A stretch of 64,000 nucleotides of DNA from Polyporus tsugae (taxonomy: Eukaryota > Basidiomycota > Agaricomycetes > Polyporales > Polyporaceae). The translations under genes and the position numbers were made by a program. Positions 33,433 to 46,246 of the stretch are shown piece by piece. How positions within the stretch are numbered: position 1 is the stretch's first letter; every line of letters begins with the position of its first letter. The notes under the pieces were generated by a model. It saw only the letters and a list, made by a program, of their open reading frames with translations. It did no database searches and had not been told where the DNA came from. The stretch lies in the NCBI GenBank assembly GCA_024305745.1, contig JAHRBS010000008.1, positions 1,922,001 to 1,986,000 on the forward strand. The letters are read 5' to 3'.

Positions 33433-36400
33433 TCAAGCGGCGGCGGGTGTCTCCCGCAGCGCACCCATCACGGCCCCTTTGAGGGTCTTCAGGACCTCCC
33501 GCCTCCGGACCTTATCCTCCGGCAGCTCAAGCACCCCCGTAGCGAGCTTGAAGAGATACGCAAAGTCGGCCTGCGCGACAAGTGGCAGGCGGCCCGACAC
33601 CTTGTTCTTCTTGCCCTCGAGCTTCTCCTTGAAGTGCTTCGCAAAGTCCTTCGAGACGACCTCGGCGCGCTCCACAACCTCGAGGGGAACTCCTGCAAGG
33701 TTCGCGACATGTGTGCCAAACGAAGAGCCAGCGACGCCGTCGACGAGCTTGTAGAGGAAGACGAGCTCCCGCTTCTCGTCGTCGACGAGCGTCTCCATGT
33801 GCATGTTGCGCACGTTCGGGTGGTAGGCGTAGTCGTCCGTTAGGGAGCCGTAGTGAGTCGCGAAGAACGACAGCGACAGCGTGTGCGTCGCGAGTTGGTG
33901 CAGGACGGCGCCCGCGATGGCCATGCCGTCCTAGAGATATCAACTTTAATGGGCTGTCGAGTGGCACATGTTTGGTTGGACGTACGTATGTGGAAGTTCC
34001 GCGCCCGAGCTCGTCGAGGATGACGAACGACTTCGGTGTGGCATCACGAAGAATCTTACAGCTAAGACGGCTTATTAGCAATCCGATACCAGGAGGCTAG
34101 CCCAGAAACGCATACCATTCATCCAGTTCGACTTTGAACGTGCTAGCGTTGGAGAACATGTTGTCGTACGCGCCCATACGGGTCAAGATCGAGTCCACTG
34201 GACACAAGCTATCGTATGCGGTCAGCGCGAGCATGACACAATACAGCAGCCGGGAGACATACCGTGCTCGTTTGGCGGGCACGAGCATCCCAAGCTGGGC
34301 CATGACCTATGCTGGCAGTTAGAATGCCAGAAATGTGTGAATTTGATCGGACAGCGTACAATTCCTGTGGCAGTCATGCGCATAGCCTAGCAAAACTAGT
34401 GAGCAACACAAAGCACGCGACAAGCAAAGGGCTACTTACTGTCGACTTTCCTCCCATGTTCGGTCCTGCATGTCCTCACTTTAGCTAAACGAATACCGCG
34501 TAGTTCTCGGTAGGACACGTACCAGTCAGCAAGGCGATCCTCCCCACATCCCCGCCAAGCTTCACGTCGTTCGGGATGAAGTCCCCTCTTAGCGACGAGC
34601 TCGCGGCCAGTGCAGGGTGCCTCAGCTCCTCGAAATCAATAAACGCTTCGTCACCCTCCACGAGCTCCGGCCGGCACGCGGGCTCGCCGAGCGCAGCCGA
34701 CGCCTTCGCGAGACTGAAGAGGCAGTCGAGCTCGGCGAGGACCCGAATCGCGCGCAGCCACACAGAACGGTCCGCGTCGAACTCGGCGTAGAGCCGGTTC
34801 TTGAACTCCTTTATCGCCGTGTTGCGGTTCTCGCGCGCCTCTTTGAGCTTGCGGATCGTGGACTGGAGGGCGGGAACGATGAACCGCTTGGCGTTCTTTT
34901 TCATAGAGGGGACGTCAAAGGCTGGTTAGACATGCGGGGTGCCCGTTAGGTGGAACGTAAGGCGTACCTTGATTGAGCCACTCAACGTCCACTCTTTCGG
35001 TGCCTTCTCCTTCTCTTTGCCTTGGAGCTGGACGAGGTATATCTCCTTCGTCCCCTGTGCACTATGCCAGTAGGTCGCATCTAGGCTGCGAATATTAGAA
35101 ACAGTTAGACGAAGTCAGTCCATTATATGAAGCCTCCGGGACTTACCCAGTCTTCTTGCGGATGCTCTTCAGCTCCGTTTTGAGTTCCTCCTCAAGCTCG
35201 TTGATTTCCGACACAATGTTGTCGTACACTTCGTCCTTGCCGTCCTCAGGGACGAGCTCATCGCTCTCTGCTCGGAGCCATAAGTCCTCCATCTTGTTAT
35301 CCGACTATAACAAGCAGTGACAGTCACTTACTCTCTTCCGGAGTCTGGAACATCGATTTGACGTGCTTCAGGTTCGGACCCAGGTCCGGCGCCGAGCGCA
35401 GAAGGCCTGTAATGGTCCTAGACGAGAACGAATCCGCCGTATCCGCGAGCTCGATTAAGCCCTTGCTCAAATTCTTGAAAGCCTGCGTGTCTGCGTTAGC
35501 TACCATTTTGAATGCGGACTACACACGGGAACGTACCGTCAAGACTTTGAGGAAGTCCTTGACCTTGCAGTTCTTGGCGTGGATCCGCGACACGATCCGC
35601 TCGAGGTCGGGGAGGCCCTTCGCGATCGCCGTGAACTGGCCCTCGAACGTCGGATGGTCGAGTAGGTCCTGGACGGCGTCCAGCCGCGCATTGATGTCCG
35701 CGATCTCACGCAGCGGCATGCAGAGCCAGATGCGGAACAGCCGCTTGCCTATCAGCAGGGGCCTAATGAGCACCCGGAAGCGACAATGCCTCGAGGGATA
35801 AAAGAAACGTACCCGAAGGGGTGATGCACCGGCTGAGGAGCTTGAGCAGCGTGCCCTCCTCGGTACCTTCGCTATTCTGGAGCACCTCGATGTGCGCGAG
35901 CGTCTGGCCGTCGAGCACAAGCCCCTGGCCGCGGCGCATCGGGTCATAGACGTTGAAGTTCTTCATGCTCAGAATGTCCCTGTCAATGTTGAGCGTGTTG
36001 AGGTACCAGATCATCGAGCCGAGCGCCTCAATCGCCCGAGTGTGGGAGAGCATCTGACGGATGGGCTCGGGCACTGCACTGGAGAGGCCGTGTGGGTTGT
36101 CAGTCATCTCATCGTCATCGTCGTCCGAAGGCGGGTAGAGTTTCTTGAGTTCCTTGATGGTATCGTGGAACTTGAGGCCTTCTACGTCGCGAAGACTGGT
36201 CCAGAGGCAGTTGCCGGGGAGGATCGACTTGAGGAGGCGCGTCGTCGACACCGAAAGGTTACCCTGTCGGATAGCATCAGGTCATCAGCATACTACTAAC
36301 ACGAGACTGCACGGCAAGAAGGACTGGCCTTGGTGAAGATAATCTCCTTGGGCCTCAGCTGTCGCATCATCGTCTCCAACTTCGTCCTGCACACGTCATC

Positions 36401-38764
36401 CTCAAAGGCGCTCAGGTTAAACTCGCTCGTCCCGCTATCCAGCACGCATATCCCGAACGTCTGCTTCCCGTCTTTGGTCTCCGTGCCCTCCTCCTCGCGG
36501 ATCGACACGCAGTGCCCGGCTTGTTCATCCGTGAGGAGCTCGGCATCGACGAGCGTGCCGTTCGTGAACACCTTGTTGAGCTCTCGCCGAACGATCTTGT
36601 CCCTGCCCTTGTCCGCCGCGGGCGGCTTCTTGGACTTCTTGTCTGCAGCGAGGCGCATCTCGGCGCCGAGCGCGGTCTCCGCTTGGTCGACACGGCCGAC
36701 CTTGTAGCCTGCGATGAGGGGTTAGGCTATGATCACGTAGAGGCTGGGAATAACGTTCACACCTTTCGCAAGGAACTTGGCGGCCCAAAAGTTGAACGAC
36801 ATCTCAGGGACACCAACCTACGCATTGCATCAACAACATTGCCAGAACGCATGTATGACGGTGTCGCACGTACCATACTCATCTTCACCCGCTGCGTCAA
36901 CTTCAAGTCGAACTCCTGGTGCCCGATCCGCGCGTCTTCCTCGTACAGCTCTAAGAACTTGCCCTTCTGGAAGAACAACACCGTGTCGAAGTGGTTCTGC
37001 TTGATCTCCCAGAACTGCTTCTCGAACGGCGTGAATCCGTTCCACGCGCTCTTCGGGATGTGAAGCGTGCGCGGGTCGTACCCGGGCTCCCCCGGCCGGA
37101 GCCCGTCCTTGTCGCGCACATCGACGAGGAAGCTGAACGGGTCCTCGGCCGCCTTCTTCTCCGACTTCTGCTTGAGCGCGCGCTGCTCGGCGGCAGTAAG
37201 GAACGCGTTCCCGCCGGGCCCTTTGGTGGTCGATTCCTGCTTTGGGGGCGCGCGCGAGGGTGCGGAGGTCTTCTTGGAAGACGACTTAGACTTGGATTTA
37301 GACTTGGACTTTGGTTCGTCGTCATCATCGAGGTCGAGGTCACTATCGAGCTCGGAAAGGGCGGAAGAGCGTGAGGACATGCGGGAAGAGGCCCGGGAAG
37401 AAGAGCGGCCGCGGGAGGAGGATGCCTCTACCTCCTCGTCTTCTTCGTCAATACCGTCTGGGACGATGAAGTCGTCGTCATCATCCGCTTTCTTTCGCCC
37501 TGTATGCGGTGGTGTCAGTTGTTTGCACAGGACTGAAGAAATAAAAGGAAAAAGTAAGACCATACAAGGCGCTGGTCCAAGTCGCGCACACAAACATATG
37601 GTCGGCTCCTACTTGGAGAGTTCGCACAACCCATGCCCTCATCGGCGCGCAGGACGCGGGTCCGTTCCTCAAATGTAGAGTGCACGGTTGTCGCGCAAGC
37701 TCTCTCCGGGCGGAAGCTGGTTATATGCGGTCGCGCAACTTCAGTTACCATCGTTCACCACTTAGGCGATACCGAGAATGTTGCATGTATGCGTGCTTTC
37801 GAGCCACTTCGAGGTTGTGGACAAATCACCGGACCCACGCGAACGATCTGCCAGCCCAGACCCGCACGAAAAGACCATGGCCTGCGACACGTCACAAGAC
37901 TAGGCCGACAACTGCTTGAGCCCTGGACGAACGAAAGACCTCATACGAAAGGCACCAGACACTACAGGGAAGGTCTCGCGCGGCTTTTTTCTCTCCCTTG
38001 TCCCCCATGACCACACACGCGAGGCGTTCCTTATAATGTCTGCTTGCTGGACTACGGAGAACAAGGTAGGGCAAGGTAGAGTGGACTTACCTCTGAACTT
38101 CGACTTCGCAGGGGACTTCTGATACTTGGTAAGCCGCTTCGCGAATGAGTTCAGCTCAGGAGCCTCCTCCCCGTCTTCTTCTACATCGGAGAACACAGCA
38201 GACATCCGGGGTTTCTTTGACCGATCATAAGCGTTTTTGTACGGGATGGGATCGCTCGGCGGGAGGTCATCGTCGGAGTCTTCGATAGCAATCTTTCGCT
38301 TCCTGCGAGAAGTAGTCTACACCAATAGTGAGCGACCATGCTGGACAATATTTCCATACGTTACGTACCGACTTCGCCGCGCTACCCTGGAGCGTCTCGG
38401 AGGGATCCGCTTCCGAAACCATATCCACGTCTATGGGATCGCTCGTTGGAGGGGTATCGCGACCGCTGCTACCGCCCGCAGAACTGCGAGTATACGTTGC
38501 GCTGACGATGCCAGACGACTGAGAGTTGCCCTTGGGCATGGGTGTATGCACCTCCGTGGGAGCCGGCGGTGAAGACGGGGGATTTTCTTTGTCGCGCAGC
38601 TTGGTCTTTGTGGACTTGGCTGGCGTCGCCGTTACGGCAGGCTTGGGCTTTGCTTTGTCGGTGCCAGATGGACCCTTGCGATCCGCGCCATCCTTCTTGC
38701 CGAAGAAAGACATGAGGGACTTTTGCTTCATCTTGTCAGCGTTGGGGTTGGACGTGGGGGCCAT
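33433..38764 (-). CDS. MSH6: DNA mismatch repair protein MSH6
   Basis: A multi-exon minus-strand gene with every MSH6 landmark. The N-terminus has a PCNA-binding box (QKSLMSFF at residues about 12-20), then a long acidic, Ser-rich disordered region. The mismatch-binding domain follows with the Phe-x-Glu motif (GKFLELYEEDA). Next come the connector and lever (FGKRLFRIWLCMPLREI, LPDLERIVSRIHAKNCK), the Walker A GPNMGGKST near 34450, Walker B VILDELGRGTST near 34010, and a C-terminal helix-turn-helix ending ...ALRETPAAA. Known: MSH6 pairs with MSH2 (MutS-alpha) to recognise base mismatches and small loops in the nucleus. Introns are short and canonical. I saw no disabling change, although not every splice site was verified. 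It shares a short promoter with the BTB gene at 39131. Confidence 0.93.
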
Positions 38765-39130
38765 GGTGAGCACGTCGAAGACGATGCTGAGAGGCGACAG
38801 GGAGTGAGACTAGTGAGGGGTGGGCTGCGGTGAAACGGATTGAGGACAGGTGGGAAACGCGGTCGCGTCGTTATTTTGGCGCTGGCGACGCGCTGTTACG
38901 CGTTATTTGCCTTTGTTTACGGCTACATCTGAGCGCTAAAACATTGATTAATGATTTTGACCACACCCACGACTGAGCACAACTTCCAGATCGGACAAAA
39001 GTAATTGTCTTTCTTTTCATCGGTCTCAGCTTTTATGATGAATTGGCTAATACACCACTGCGTTTAAGGACTACTGTCCTCGCAGAAGCCTCAGATCCAA
39101 TTGCAACCTCCCCCCAACTTGAACATCTCC
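38765..39130. promoter_or_regulatory. Bidirectional promoter with MCB and E2F/SBF-like sites
   Basis: The 366 bp between the divergent MSH6 and BTB starts contain ACGCGT at 38898-38903 (an MluI cell-cycle box core) within TTACGCGTTA, and TTTTGGCGC at 38874-38882 (E2F-like), both about 110-140 bp from the MSH6 start. Known in yeasts: MBF activates DNA replication and repair genes at G1/S through ACGCGT. That the same holds here is inference. Confidence 0.5.
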
Positions 39131-40257
39131 ATGGCGGACGATGGTCACTCTCTCTCTAGACCCGCTAAGCGGGCTAGAAGGGAGGATACTCCGGATCGTT
39201 CACCTTCAGCAGACCATGCGAGAGCAGGACCATCGCAAGACTCCGAGTCTGTCCCGAAACGCGACCGCCGGTTCTGGCTCGAAGATGGAAATGTCGTCCT
39301 CATCGCGGGCGAGACCGCCTTCCGTATATACAAAGGCCTCCTTGCCAGACAATCGGGGGTCTTCGGCGACATGTTCTCCGCGTCGGACCCCGACGCTGGT
39401 CCGATGTTTGATGGCTGTCCAGCTGTCCATCTCTCAGACCCCGCGGAAGACCTACGAGCCCTCCTCCAGGCACTTATGCCCGTCGAACGCCGACAGTGAG
39501 CACTTTTCTGCCTCCCTATATACTAGTAGCATAGAGGCTGATGATAGCGCCGATCGTTTCCGCCAGCATCTACTGGGAGCACCGGGCCTACTCGTTTGAC
39601 GAGCTTGCGGCCATGGTGCTGCTCGGCCACAAGTACCAGATCGAGGACGTCCAAGAGCAGGCCTTGAATCTCCTCAAGACGTTCTACACTGACCAGTTCG
39701 ACACATGGGAGAAAACGCTGGACTCCCGCTGGGATCCCGGCGCCCTATTTTCCATCGAGACCGCCAACCCCATCGGTACTGTCCACCTCGCGAGGCTTTT
39801 AGACGAGCCATCCATGCTCCCGGCCGCGTTCTTCGGCTGTGCCGTCCTCGGGAGCGAAGTCCTTGACGGCTGGACGAGACAGGATGGCTCAGTCGAATAC
39901 TTGTCGCCGGAGGACACCAAGCGGGCGGTCGATGGATACGGCGAGCTGTCGCTCGGCTGCATTCCAATGATCGATCGCATTTTCAATCCCACGCCGGACC
40001 CTGATTGCATGTCCCAGGACGCTTGCCAGGAGGACTTGCAAGTCTTATACTCCTTCGCCAAGCTTGAGGGAAAGCAAGACCTCCGAGGCATGCTCACGTC
40101 GTGGGAGGAGTGGATACGGGAGGAGCTCGAGTCGCTGAGTGTATGCACCCATTGCGAACGTGCCCTTCGGCGGCGCGACAAGATTCAGCGCCGCAGACTG
40201 TGGGCCAAGCTTCCCACCATTTTTGATCTATCCGTAGAAGGATGGGGAGCGTGTTAA
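39131..40257 (+). CDS. BTB/POZ-domain protein (intact paralogue)
   Basis: Exons 39131-39495 and 39567-40257 give 351 residues. The acceptor at 39566 is chosen because it restores the frame HIYWEHRAYSFDELAAM, which aligns with the two paralogues. A disordered, basic N-terminus (about 50 residues) precedes the BTB fold: RFWLEDGNVVLIAGETAFRI, YKGLL, FGDMF, VHLSDPAEDLRALLQAL. A helical region with LLGHKYQIEDVQEQAL, and a C-terminal C-x2-C type site (CTHCERAL ... RRRLWAKLPTIF), follow. Known: fungal BTB proteins of this expanded family have no defined role; the fold mediates dimerisation. The two related genes at 47240 and 57797 are broken, so this is the sole intact member here. Confidence 0.8.
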
Positions 40258-40374
40258 GGAGTGGGTAGAGGTGCGTCTATTCTTCCAGGCTTCATGTCGC
40301 GTTAGTGATATCCTTTGTTAGAATGGCAATTGATGTTTTACTATAAATCACACTCGTTGAGCTTAGCATGTTCC

Positions 40375-40590
40375 ATACATCTTGAACCCGGTCGAAACTC
40401 AGTCCCCACACTCCCCGCTCTCTCCGTGGCGCAACGGATTCCTCTCCGCCATCCCCTAATCCTCGCGTACCCCCTCGTCGTCTGGCGCGACCGCACAAGC
40501 ATAACCACAACACCGACGAGCAACACGATCGTCCCGCCCAACAGCCCGATGATGATGTAGCTGTTGCGCTCGAGCGTACTGTATACAAGT
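40375..40590 (-). pseudogene. Lysophospholipase C-terminal membrane-helix remnant
   Basis: The minus-strand frame STLERNSYIIIGLLGG, then VLLVGVVVMLVRSRQTTRGY, matches the C-terminal membrane helix and tail of the lysophospholipase at 23.05-23.24 kb and of the remnant at 46.3 kb. Nothing of the enzyme body is attached: the sequence upstream joins directly to the non-coding part of inverted repeat 2. It is probably a fragment left by rearrangement, at the edge of the repeat arm. Confidence 0.7.
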
Positions 40591-41299
40591 TGGCCAACGT
40601 TGAGATTCAAGGCGGTGGCAAACGAAGATCAACAAGCGCCTTATCGGAATCTGCCGAATGGCGTCTCGACTCTGGCCTGCTCCGTTCGAGTCGTTCAAGT
40701 GGTACTTACTTAGCATCCGCTATCTGCGCGTAAGCAGGAAGAACAGAACCCGAGTCTGTGCAGCACAACATTCGGTCAGTATAGCTGGTACGACGAGTCC
40801 GGCGAAGCTAGTGCGGCTCCAAAAGCTCACATATTGACAGATCTGAGTCCTTCCCGGACTGAATACCGTTATCATCCTCCCGTCCCGACCCCGTCCGTCT
40901 GCTGCGGAATATCCCCTCTCCGGAGGGAGCGGTCGCCATTCGCCTTCGAATGAGACGGACGGGGACAACGTTCTCTCACCCGTGGCGTCCAGAAGGGAGG
41001 GAGTGTGCCGTTTGCACGGAGTCGCAGACTATGCACCTACATGGACGTGTCCCGATTATCTCTGGTGCGTCGTATCCATATGAGTACACTGGGCCTTTAT
41101 CGGACTGAGAGGAACGGCCGACCGCGCAATGGTGAACTTGAGAGCAAGCTCTCCTGTATCAACGGTGTGCGTCGGGTCGTCCACGAGTTCGGTTGGGCAA
41201 CGCGCAGTTGAGGTGGGACACGTTGGTTGTGGACTTGCCGGACGAGCCCCCCTGTGCCTATGCGAGGTCGATGTCCGAGTGTGGACAGCAGTTGTCGCC

Positions 41300-42650
41300 G
41301 TTCGTTGCCGGCGACGAACGAACGAGTCAAAGACTCAGAGCCATGCAGCGCATTGAGCGTCTGTCCGAAGCTCAAGCGCTCAAGGCCGGTAATGCCTCGC
41401 ATCACCGTTTTGGCGCGGATCTTGCAGCAAGTTGCAGGGGATTGCAAGGGGATTGCAATCCCTTGTAGTGTCATTTTATGTGATGGAATCATTTCAAACT
41501 CCCAATCTATCATAGTTACACTATGACGAGGTGGGGCTAGTTGCAAGTTGGTTGTAAGACACGGGTAAGTCAATGGCAATGAACGCCATGATGCCATCAG
41601 TTGCAAGGTGCGCGAAGATGATAGACAATCCAAAAATCTCATCGCTCTGCAATTTACTTCAGGGCTGATTGTACACTCAACTCGAGAGAGATTGCGCCAA
41701 AATATGTATATTGTGATAGCTACGAATAACAGGCCATGGCCGCCATACAGGAGACAGAAGCGGGTATCTACTCATACTATTAGGCAGCCGGGGAGGAGGA
41801 GGTTATACGGCGACGACGACGGCAACGGCGACAGCATCCATCAGTGATGGATGGACGTCTGGACACCAGTCCGGGGAGGGAGGGAGGACGCAACACAACC
41901 CAGACGAACACAACCAGGACGAGAGCGCGATGTCGCCAGCAAGCCAGGACCCAGAGGAGTATTGCAGACCAGAGCTTCAGCGAGAGAACGTAGGCGCATC
42001 CCAGAGGAGCCAAGGCACAGAGAACCAGTGTGGTACATTACGAGGGACGTACCTCAATTTCATGCAGTGGAATAGTCCCACAACGCCGAAGACAAGTCGA
42101 GAGATGACTTACTTAGCTATTATTCGACACCGTGGGGGTCGAAGTCAAGGGCAGAAATGACCGGTGGAAGGGGGAGGCAGGCTTTTTAAAGGTGGACAAT
42201 TGAAACCCCGGCGATGTGCTGTACAGTTTATGATGGGGGATCTCGGCTGGTTGACGGGGTGCGACGTTGTACTTGCAAACTGTCGCTAGAACGTTGCAGG
42301 AGGGTGGAAGATATCGCGCAGATACAAGGGAGTTGCAAGGACGTCGCAAGCTGGTGGCAAGGCGGTTGCAAGCGCCCCCATCATTTCAGCCGGCTGCGAC
42401 CAGCCCAAGGATTCCGTGGGACTTAGATTCATATTGTAATGGGTATCAAATAATTGTGTACATAATAAGGGGATTATCGACGACGGGATAATTGGCCCCC
42501 TTCCCACTTTGCCGCCGTTTTGGTGATGTCGGCCCATTGTCCCTCTGAGTCCTTCTGCTCTCTTTCCAGTCCCACATGCACTCAAGCTTACCTTTTCCTC
42601 CTGTGTTATTTCTCTTCTTGTTGTTCTCTTTCAGTGGCTTCGCCACGCCG
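41300..42650. other. Extra segment in right arm of inverted repeat 2
   Basis: The left arm goes directly from about 26760 to 26790 where this arm has about 1.35 kb. The segment has no gene, but several copies of GTTGCAAG and close variants (near 41425-41600 and 42270-42375), and a near-palindrome at 41299-41320 at its edge. It may be an old non-autonomous insertion, or DNA deleted from the other arm. I found no clear terminal inverted repeats. Confidence 0.45.
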
Positions 42651-43817
42651 CTACCTCGTGGTGCTTCGTGGTTCTTAATCGCTTGGTCTCCCGGTTGCTC
42701 GCTCACCCAGTCGCCGTCGCTCGCCGGCTCTTGGCTTCTGACTTCACCGTCCTCTGGTTCTGTTCGGACGTATGGTGACGGTGCCTGTTTATGGGACTCG
42801 GAGTCCCGGCTGACCCGGTGTTCTCCTTCCCTTCCATGCTCTCTCCATGTTCTCCTACTCTTCCATTCTTCAAGATCGCCATATACGGTGAATTCTTTGC
42901 CTGAGTTTTGGCGCTAGAAAATCACACGTGATGATCCCGGTGCAAGTTTTCCTTGTGCTGCCGTCATGGAGGCATTTAGCCAGCTGCAAAGCCCCCTGCT
43001 CCTCACTCTACACCCCAATTCACAGCTGTAGGAGGACGCCTATATGATTTGTGCACTTGCAACCGATCATGTAGCGAAGAGTCCACTCGCACCCTTCGGG
43101 GTTAGGTATCTGCGAAGTCGCTTTCAGAGCCAGTTTGACAGAGGGGCAGGGGAATGCTGGAAGCACTTCGTCCCATGGTCAGAGCCCTTCACATCACGTC
43201 TATAAACCTAATGGTGAAGAGAGCAGCGAGAGTTGTGGCGGTAATGGAAGCCCGACGCAGACACCACGGGGCTATCAGGATGCCCGCCACGAGGACGTGG
43301 CTCGCACATTCTACTCGGGTGCCTGGTCTGGGCTTGTGGTTATGGTTGCAGTGGCTAATCATGGAAGTGACACTTACGGGTTGGGTAGTACGTGCAATCT
43401 CCAGTGCGTGCCACTACTGTGAACAAGCTCCTCGGCACACCTTCGCCCCTTAGTGAGGTAAGGTTTTATGCAATGCGGACTCAAAGACACGATTTTATCG
43501 CACGCCCGAGTCGTGTTACAGTAACTCCCCTTCTCCTTTGGAGAACAAAGGCCTGGAAGTAGAGGAATGAATCGATGACTTTTGCATGCTCGTTTTGCTC
43601 TCGAGCGCATCGATGTTCGGGTCCTCATGCCTCAGACGTTGCTTCGCCCTTCAATACCTTGGTTCTCCCCACCTGATCATGCGCATCCAGCACATTGGAG
43701 CGCTCTGGATAACCCCGCTATGAAGAGATTGCTCGTACACTGTATATAAGGCGTACCAGTGCTCGGGTCTGAACCAAGGTCTCAGGACGCATCTCACAGC
43801 AATCATCACTTGCAACC

Positions 43818-45612
43818 ATGGTATACACTGCCCCTCGCATTACCACTCTAGACTCCTCTCTACTTCCTACTCCCCCCGATAGCTGGAAGTTCACCCATCT
43901 CATCCCGGATCCGGTGACCGGTGGTACTCTCGACCTCGCTCACTACCCGGTGTTGCTCTTTGGCCCTTACACATACACCGGTATGTCGCCGCATATTCGG
44001 ACTCACATTATCTGCTAACGGTAGTGTTCTGGATGCAGCTCTCAGCAAGATCGACAACACCAGTGTCATGTTGATCGTGGCTTGGGACATGCAGAGGAAC
44101 CTTGTCAAGCAGTGGAACAAGCCGGGTGCCCGCTACATTGATCAGATCTCCTTCAACGCCGTCACCCAGACGGTCACTTTCACCGGGCAGGGCGGCCTCT
44201 TCGTCATCGCCACCCTCGACGAGCTCATTGTTAGTCCCTCTGTCGTCTACCTCCCGCCCTCTTCCGGCCCCGCCCTGCCGTACACGCTTTCCTACGCCGC
44301 GGCCAACAATGCCCAGTTCCCCGTCATAAAGAGCGGTCCCTACAGCTTCTGGCCGGTGTCGTACGCGGACTCGCGTGCATCCTTCTGTGTCGTCGTTGTC
44401 GACCGGGACAACGTGATCCTCAAGCTTATCGACTGTCCCGGCTCACACACCATTAGCAAGGTCGTCGTCAACGACGCCAATCGCACCATCCAACTCACCG
44501 GTCAAGACGGCGCCATCGCCAACTTCGACTACAATACCGCACTCGCTTGCTTCACCTGCTGCTACGTCTGCACCAAGGACAACTTCCTCTTCCTCGCGCA
44601 GTACTTCAACGTGCCGCTTTCGGACAGCGAGGCGACCGCCCTGGCGAAGGCCATGCCGGTGATCGACTGCTCCCTGTGCTGCCCCATGCAAGGGACGTAC
44701 ACCGACCACTCGGGCTCCGACCGGGTGAAGCGCAGCACGATTGGTGCCGTCGTTGGCTCATTCCTGGGAGGCCTCCTCGGGGCGATTGGAGGATTCTTGG
44801 TCGCGGGGCCCCTCGGGATCGGCCCTGGGCTACTTGCCGGCTCTGCCGCTGGAATCGCCATCGGGGTGGCCGTACCGGACAGCAGCGACAAGGGCCAGTA
44901 CGCGCTCTCGTCTCTGGAGAAGCAGTATTCTCTCGTTGGGTACGCACCCTCTGCTAAATATCAATACGACGTGGACTGACATTGTCGTGGAAGATACACC
45001 CAGTTCCCCTGCGGTCCATTCGATAACACCGGCGTCGGGGAGAACTGGTACGACTCTCCCTTCCCTCGCTACGCCGAGCTGCCCTACTCCGGCGCCATTA
45101 CGACGCTTGGCTCCGCGTCCTCTCCGCAGGCGTACTCGCCCGCCAAGAAGGCCATCGGCGACTTGTCCCGCGACCCGCGCTACAACCCGCTCACGCTCAG
45201 CAACGGCGTCCAGGTCACCAAGTACATCTTCGTCATCGTTCAGACGGACGAGACCGTCAGCGGCAAGCCGGGCTACCAGATGCGCATCAACCCCGAGGAC
45301 TTCTACCCGGACTCGTGGCCGGCGAAGGAGCGCGTGAACCACAGCCAGATGTCGGAGGGATACCGCTTCTGGGCACTGGTCGGGGAGCCGCACATGCAGG
45401 TGCACGCGGCGGGGAGCCTGTACGTGGACATCACGAACAAGAAGCTGTTGGGGATCGACACGCGCACGGGGCATTACTTCCGGTCTTTCAAGGGCCAGGA
45501 CCAGGCGGTGAACGATGCGACGTTCGGGTTCCTGAAGAGCCTGGGCTACGACACGTCGTCGATGAAGAACTACATCGACATCATCGGGTACTTCCAGCAG
45601 TACATGGGATGA
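43818..45612 (+). CDS. Unknown glycine-zipper protein, copy 2
   Basis: Exons 43818-43980, 44039-44939 and 44994-45612 give 560 residues. Features follow copy 1 in order: MVYTAPRITTLDSSLLPTPP, AWDMQRNLVKQW, FWPVSYADSRASFCVVVVD, double cysteines CFTCC and CSLCC, a Gly/Ala zipper (VVGSFLGGLLGAIGGFLVAG, continuing to IAIGVAV) and the C-terminal region with PGYQMRINPEDFYPDSWPA and FKGQDQAVNDATFGFL. Many substitutions separate it from copy 1 (acidic-for-basic, small hydrophobic swaps in the zipper), yet length, intron positions and motifs are kept. The upstream region includes a TATATAA-like box near 43743, about 75 bp before the start. Function unknown. Confidence 0.8.
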
Positions 45613-46246
45613 GCCGGTCAGGTGGCCATGACCGTTGGAGGCCAGTTGGATCTGTGAGTGGTGTGTTTCCCCGGGAACTCGCGTTCTGAGATAAGTTTAC
45701 TGACCGTTGCTGCCTTTTGTCGGGGATACGCACGTAGAAATGCTGTGTGAAATGTCTACGACGTTCAACACGTCGAGTCGCCTCGGCCTCGGCGCTCTTC
45801 ACAATTGTATTCCGTCTCAAAGTGTCCCGTTATCTGTGTCCCCAATGTACGAAGTACTGCGTTACGAGTCGGAAATGTTAGCTACATCTACGCTAACGCT
45901 CTCTGTGGTTCTGCGCGCATCATTCGAAACCTCGCGATTAGTAACACGAGAAGACCTGGTGACGAAGTCCAGGAACGACTGCGGCTCTGAAGTCATTAAT
46001 CAACAGCCGCTTTCAGACATGAAATCAGCGGATGTGTCACGACTGGCACTTGCACTTATGACTGCCAGTAAACATAACCTCACTTGTGAGCATTCAACTT
46101 GGAGTCGATTAACATACATGAGACCCGACCAGCTTGTTTATGCAGTGCCTCAAAACGATGCGCTAATCCTTTTTTTCCCACCAATTTTAACAACTGTTGA
46201 AGCAAATGTTCGTCCGACCGGCGCGTCGCATGTTTCATAGTAGACG

